Shown here piece after piece: positions 7,736 to 9,380 of a stretch of DNA of 9,380 bases. The position numbers and the translations under genes are program-made. Numbering within the stretch: the stretch's first letter is position 1; each line of letters opens with the position of its first letter. The notes beneath the pieces are model-generated. The model was not told the origin of the DNA and searched no databases. It was given only the letters and a program-made list of their open reading frames with translations. This stretch comes from Nitrososphaera sp. (GTDB lineage: Archaea > Thermoproteota > Nitrososphaeria > Nitrososphaerales > Nitrososphaeraceae), in NCBI GenBank assembly GCA_025935445.1, contig JAICVG010000027.1:1-9380 (forward strand), given 5' to 3'.

Positions 7736-8085
7736 ATGCAACGAGGACGACATATAGTCTTGATTGTAGTTGGGCTATTGTTTGTAGTAGGAATACTCTA
7801 ATAGCTGCAATGCGGGCTATCCCGATCCGCTAGTATATTTTTACAAGAGAACACATTATCAATCGAGTCTCAATAGAGCTTGGTAATAGTAAAATCAACA
7901 ACTCAGATAACAAATGTCTCAAGACCTGTAACTGTAGCCACCCATATTGAAAGATCACAGGGGAAGAAGAAGAAGCTGACAACGGGCAACTGCGACAACA
8001 GCAACAACTACCAGTACCAGTAGAAGGAGCCGTGAGCTTAACTGAAGCAGTCAAAGACTGTCTGGAAGTACAAGTATGTGATTAA
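7736..8085 (+). pseudogene. Decayed gene for a small membrane-anchored protein
   Basis: The region has no intact ORF, but three-frame reading gives one protein-like thread. Frame A at 7736-7798 starts with ATG and reads MQRGRHIVLIVVGLLFVVGI, a short basic N-terminus and a transmembrane helix, and is cut by TAA TAG at 7799-7804. The same frame resumes with FLQENT (7838-7855). Frame B continues with IINRVSIELGNSKINN (7855-7902). Frame A returns with TQITNVSRPVTVATHIE (7901-7951). Frame B carries on through a GEEEEADNGQLRQQQQ stretch to SLTEAVKD, ending in TAA at 8083. The pieces join without overlap or gap, as expected of one gene damaged by stops and small indels. They resemble, from memory, a lineage-specific Nitrososphaera family of anchored, probably beta-rich extracytoplasmic proteins of unknown function. 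The normal C-terminal half appears missing. Its stop overlaps that of cbiT, tail to tail. Sequencing error is an alternative for some frame changes but would not easily explain all. Confidence 0.6.
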
Positions 8086-8672
8086 ACTTTAGTTGCTGAT
8101 ATTATCATTACAGGGTTTCTTGCAAGCATCATCGTGCCCGTTGTGACCTTGCGCGCTTTGGATATTGTAACCTGGGTGATGTCTATTTCCTTCAGTTCTA
8201 GCTCATTAACTGCTGTAAGCGCCTGATACAGAGTCTCAATAACTATAGTGTCGATGACAATCCTGCCTCCCTTTTTCAGTCTGCCTACTGCAAGTTCAAT
8301 CACCTGCTTTGTGTCGCCCCATGTATCGCCCACCATTACTGCATCGACCTCCAATAGCTTTGGTAAGATATCCTGAGCCTTGCCCAGTATGACTTCTTCT
8401 GCCTTAACTCCAAATTTCTGCAGGTTCTTTTTCGTTAGCTCGATTGCTTTTTGGTCAAAGTCAATGGCATATACTTTGCCCTTTGTCTGCAGGCATAATT
8501 CTACGGTGATGCTTCCGCTGCCGCAGCCAACATCTATTGCTGAATGGCCCTCCTTGAGACGTAGCTTGCTTATCGCTATCGCACGAATGTCCTCCTTTGT
8601 TATCGGCACTTCCTCTGTCCTTTCGAAAAGCTCGTCAGGGATGCCCGGAGTGCGGTAGTCCCATGCTAGCAA
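8082..8672 (-). CDS. cbiT: CbiT-type cobalt-precorrin C15 methyltransferase/decarboxylase
   Basis: This SAM-dependent methyltransferase has 196 residues, the usual size for stand-alone archaeal CbiT. CbiT methylates C15 and decarboxylates the C12 acetate of the corrin ring intermediate in anaerobic cobalamin synthesis. Evidence: the N-terminal PGIPDELF...EVPITKEDIRA block; SAM motif I DVGCGSGSITVE (47-58); an acidic YAIDFDQKA second strand; a VMVGDTWGD motif; the GGRIVI strand; and the C-terminal TTGTMMLARNPVMII, which matches the family's GTMM..RNPV ending. The start is TTG at 8672, with a TATA-like box ~29 bases before it, suggesting a leaderless transcript; no ATG is available nearby in frame. 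The upstream EMC6-like gene ends 29 bases before. No other cobalamin gene is visible here. Misassignment to another small class-I methyltransferase is possible but unlikely. Confidence 0.9.
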   Translation of the reverse strand: MLAWDYRTPGIPDELFERTEEVPITKEDIRAIAISKLRLKEGHSAIDVGCGSGSITVELCLQTKGKVYAIDFDQKAIELTKKNLQKFGVKAEEVILGKAQDILPKLLEVDAVMVGDTWGDTKQVIELAVGRLKKGGRIVIDTIVIETLYQALTAVNELELKEIDITQVTISKARKVTTGTMMLARNPVMIISATKV

Positions 8673-8697
8673 CTTGGTGTAACTGATAAACGCTGGA

Positions 8698-8705
8698 GTA
8701 TTTAA
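8698..8705 (-). promoter_or_regulatory. Probable TATA box of cbiT, overlapping the upstream stop codon
   Basis: The minus strand reads TTAAATAC and includes the TAA stop (8704-8702) of the EMC6-like gene. It is centred about 29 bases before the cbiT TTG, the spacing expected for a leaderless archaeal message. The same TAAATAC core precedes ino1. cbiT could thus be transcribed separately as well as from the upstream gene. Confidence 0.45.
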
Positions 8706-9001
8706 CTTACAATGGAGGACTGGTGGAGCGCCGTATAGACTATTATCATGAATACCAACAGTAGAAATATGAACGGCATGATACCCTCTGTTGCAACTTT
8801 TTTGCGCTTGTCCCTTGGCACATTCTTGGCTATTCGCCTGCCAATTCCAAGTGAGGCTAAATAGAATACCATTCCGACGAGTATGGCAGTGACTATTGAT
8901 GTGTATTGATCGAACTCAACTGGTATGACAACGCCGGCTACGATGCCTGCGGCCACGCCCACCAGAGCACGCATGTAGTAGAGCCTTTCAAATATGTCCA
9001 A
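8702..9001 (-). CDS. EMC6-like small membrane protein
   Basis: This 99-residue protein has three predicted membrane segments (about 11-27, 34-53 and 73-92). A conserved-looking N-terminal LYYMRALVG leads into the first helix, and a basic loop GRRIAKNVPRDKRKK (54-68) lies between helices two and three. The pattern closely follows EMC6/Rab5-interacting family proteins: Arg plus small residues entering TM1, FYLAS in TM2, a Gly-Arg-Arg basic loop, then a hydrophobic TM3. In eukaryotes EMC6 is a core subunit of the ER membrane protein complex that inserts membrane proteins; archaeal relatives are annotated as EMC6-like. The start is TTG at 9001 (TTGGACATATTT); the frame is closed by TAA at 9019-9017, so no earlier usual start exists. 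A plausible TATA (ATTTTATGA, minus strand, 9077-9069) would give a ~45-base leader. It sits just before cbiT and diverges from the NFACT gene. Confidence 0.75.
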   Translation of the reverse strand: MDIFERLYYMRALVGVAAGIVAGVVIPVEFDQYTSIVTAILVGMVFYLASLGIGRRIAKNVPRDKRKKVATEGIMPFIFLLLVFMIIVYTALHQSSIVS

Positions 9002-9106
9002 TATCGCGTTTTGTGGTTAAATTGGAGCCAGTAAAATGCCTTGCGGCTGTGTTGTTCTGATACCACTATCATAAAATTTTTTGCTCTTCATAAGATAGAA
9101 AAATAA

Positions 9107-9132
9107 GTAACATTACTGATAGTAAGAGTTAC
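9107..9132. promoter_or_regulatory. Dyad-symmetric site in the EMC6/NFACT divergent region
   Basis: GTAAC-A-TTACT-GAT-AGTAA-GA-GTTAC: ten base pairs of inverted symmetry around a three-base centre (9118-9120), interrupted only by one base on the left and two on the right. It lies ~31 bases upstream of the NFACT TATA-like box and ~105 bases upstream of the EMC6-like start. That is a sensible position for a dimeric transcription factor. It could also form an RNA hairpin in a leader, or be chance in AT-rich DNA. Confidence 0.4.
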
Positions 9133-9162
9133 ACTTGAATTTCTCTCTACTATTTTCAGTTG

Positions 9163-9171
9163 TTTAATATT
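9163..9171 (+). promoter_or_regulatory. Probable TATA box of the NFACT/RqcH gene
   Basis: The plus strand reads TTTAATATT, centred 32 bases before ATG 9199, predicting a leader of about six bases. An in-frame ATG at 9178 lies upstream of the predicted transcript start, so this box argues for the 9199 start. Confidence 0.4.
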
Positions 9172-9198
9172 TGTGGCATGCCGTTAGTATCTTTCGTC

Positions 9199-9380
9199 AT
9201 GGAGCTATCCAGCATTGAGTTACGATACCTAGTCAATGAGATTAGAAGCAGAGTAATTACTAGCCCCTCAGGATATTATGTAAGCAGCATCAATGCAATA
9301 ACAAAGAGCTCCCTCTTTCTCAGGCTTCACCACCCCATGCAAGAAGATATCATGTTAGTCCTCTCAACAAGAGGCATTTG
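9199..9380 (+). CDS. rqcH: NFACT / RqcH-type ribosome quality control protein, N-terminal fragment
   Basis: The first ~60 residues run off the right edge. They begin MELSSIELRYLVNEIRSRV, then have YYVSSINAI, SLFLRLHHP and DIMLVLSTRGI. This is the N-terminal lobe of the NFACT (FpgNG-like) fold as found in thaumarchaeal homologues. Family members (RqcH in bacteria and archaea, Rqc2/NEMF in eukaryotes) bind peptidyl-tRNA on split large ribosomal subunits and recruit tRNA to extend stalled chains. ATG 9199 is chosen because it follows the TATA-like box at the usual distance and gives the family-like N-terminus; the in-frame ATG at 9178 would add MPLVSFV. The catalytic/coiled-coil and NFACT-R parts are outside the window, so full-length integrity is unknown. 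Confidence 0.75.
   Translation, partial: MELSSIELRYLVNEIRSRVITSPSGYYVSSINAITKSSLFLRLHHPMQEDIMLVLSTRGI

Noticed and set aside
7830..8054. 74-residue minus-strand ORF, Ser/Cys-rich
   Set aside because: It is the antisense of the decayed plus-strand protein thread; its CCCCR and Ser runs simply mirror the GAA/CAA simple repeats, and it resembles no family.
9178..9198. Upstream in-frame ATG as the start of the NFACT gene
   Set aside because: It lies before the transcript start predicted from the TATA-like box at 9163-9171, and the added residues do not resemble the family N-terminus; kept only as an alternative.
1..9380. CRISPR array, insertion sequence, tRNA or rRNA
   Set aside because: No regularly spaced direct repeats, transposase-like ORF, terminal inverted repeats, cloverleaf or rRNA-like sequence was seen on either strand.

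Overview
The window looks like chromosomal DNA of an ammonia-oxidising archaeon (Thaumarchaeota/Nitrososphaeria, probably a soil Nitrososphaera-like lineage). This rests on several protein-level resemblances: an archaeal SMC starting VHIKKLEVYGFKSF, an archaeal-type myo-inositol-1-phosphate synthase, a CbiT-type methyltransferase, an EMC6-like small membrane protein and the N-terminus of an NFACT/RqcH protein. AT-rich TATA-like boxes also sit about 28-36 bases before several starts, which fits archaeal short-leader or leaderless transcripts. I recognised all families by eye; no search was run.

Layout. Positions 1-614 (minus) hold the N-terminal part of a cation diffusion facilitator that runs off the left edge. 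Its reading frame overlaps the end of a full-length smc gene (604-4134, minus), so the two are probably co-transcribed. Positions 4135-4723 are mostly non-coding, with the smc promoter, a possible 49-residue small ORF (4276-4425, plus) and an imperfect hairpin (4535-4567). The inositol-phosphate synthase gene ino1 (4724-5803, minus) and a membrane family-2 glycosyltransferase (6002-7624, plus) diverge from a 198-base promoter region. Positions 7736-8085 (plus) hold the wreck of a small membrane-anchored protein, with in-frame stops and frame changes. It ends tail to tail with cbiT (8082-8672, minus). Upstream of cbiT lies the EMC6-like gene (8702-9001, minus), which diverges from an NFACT/RqcH gene (9199 onward, plus) that runs off the right edge. 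A clear dyad lies in their shared intergenic region.

Functionally this is mostly housekeeping: chromosome organisation, metal transport, inositol phosphate (polar lipid or solute) supply, glycan transfer, corrinoid synthesis, membrane-protein insertion and ribosome quality control. No CRISPR array, insertion sequence, tRNA or rRNA was seen. The points most worth a second look are the decayed membrane protein, the EMC6/RqcH divergent pair with its dyad, the altered metal site of the transporter, the glycosyltransferase insertion with its variant QxxRW motif, the small ORF, and the frequent TTG starts.
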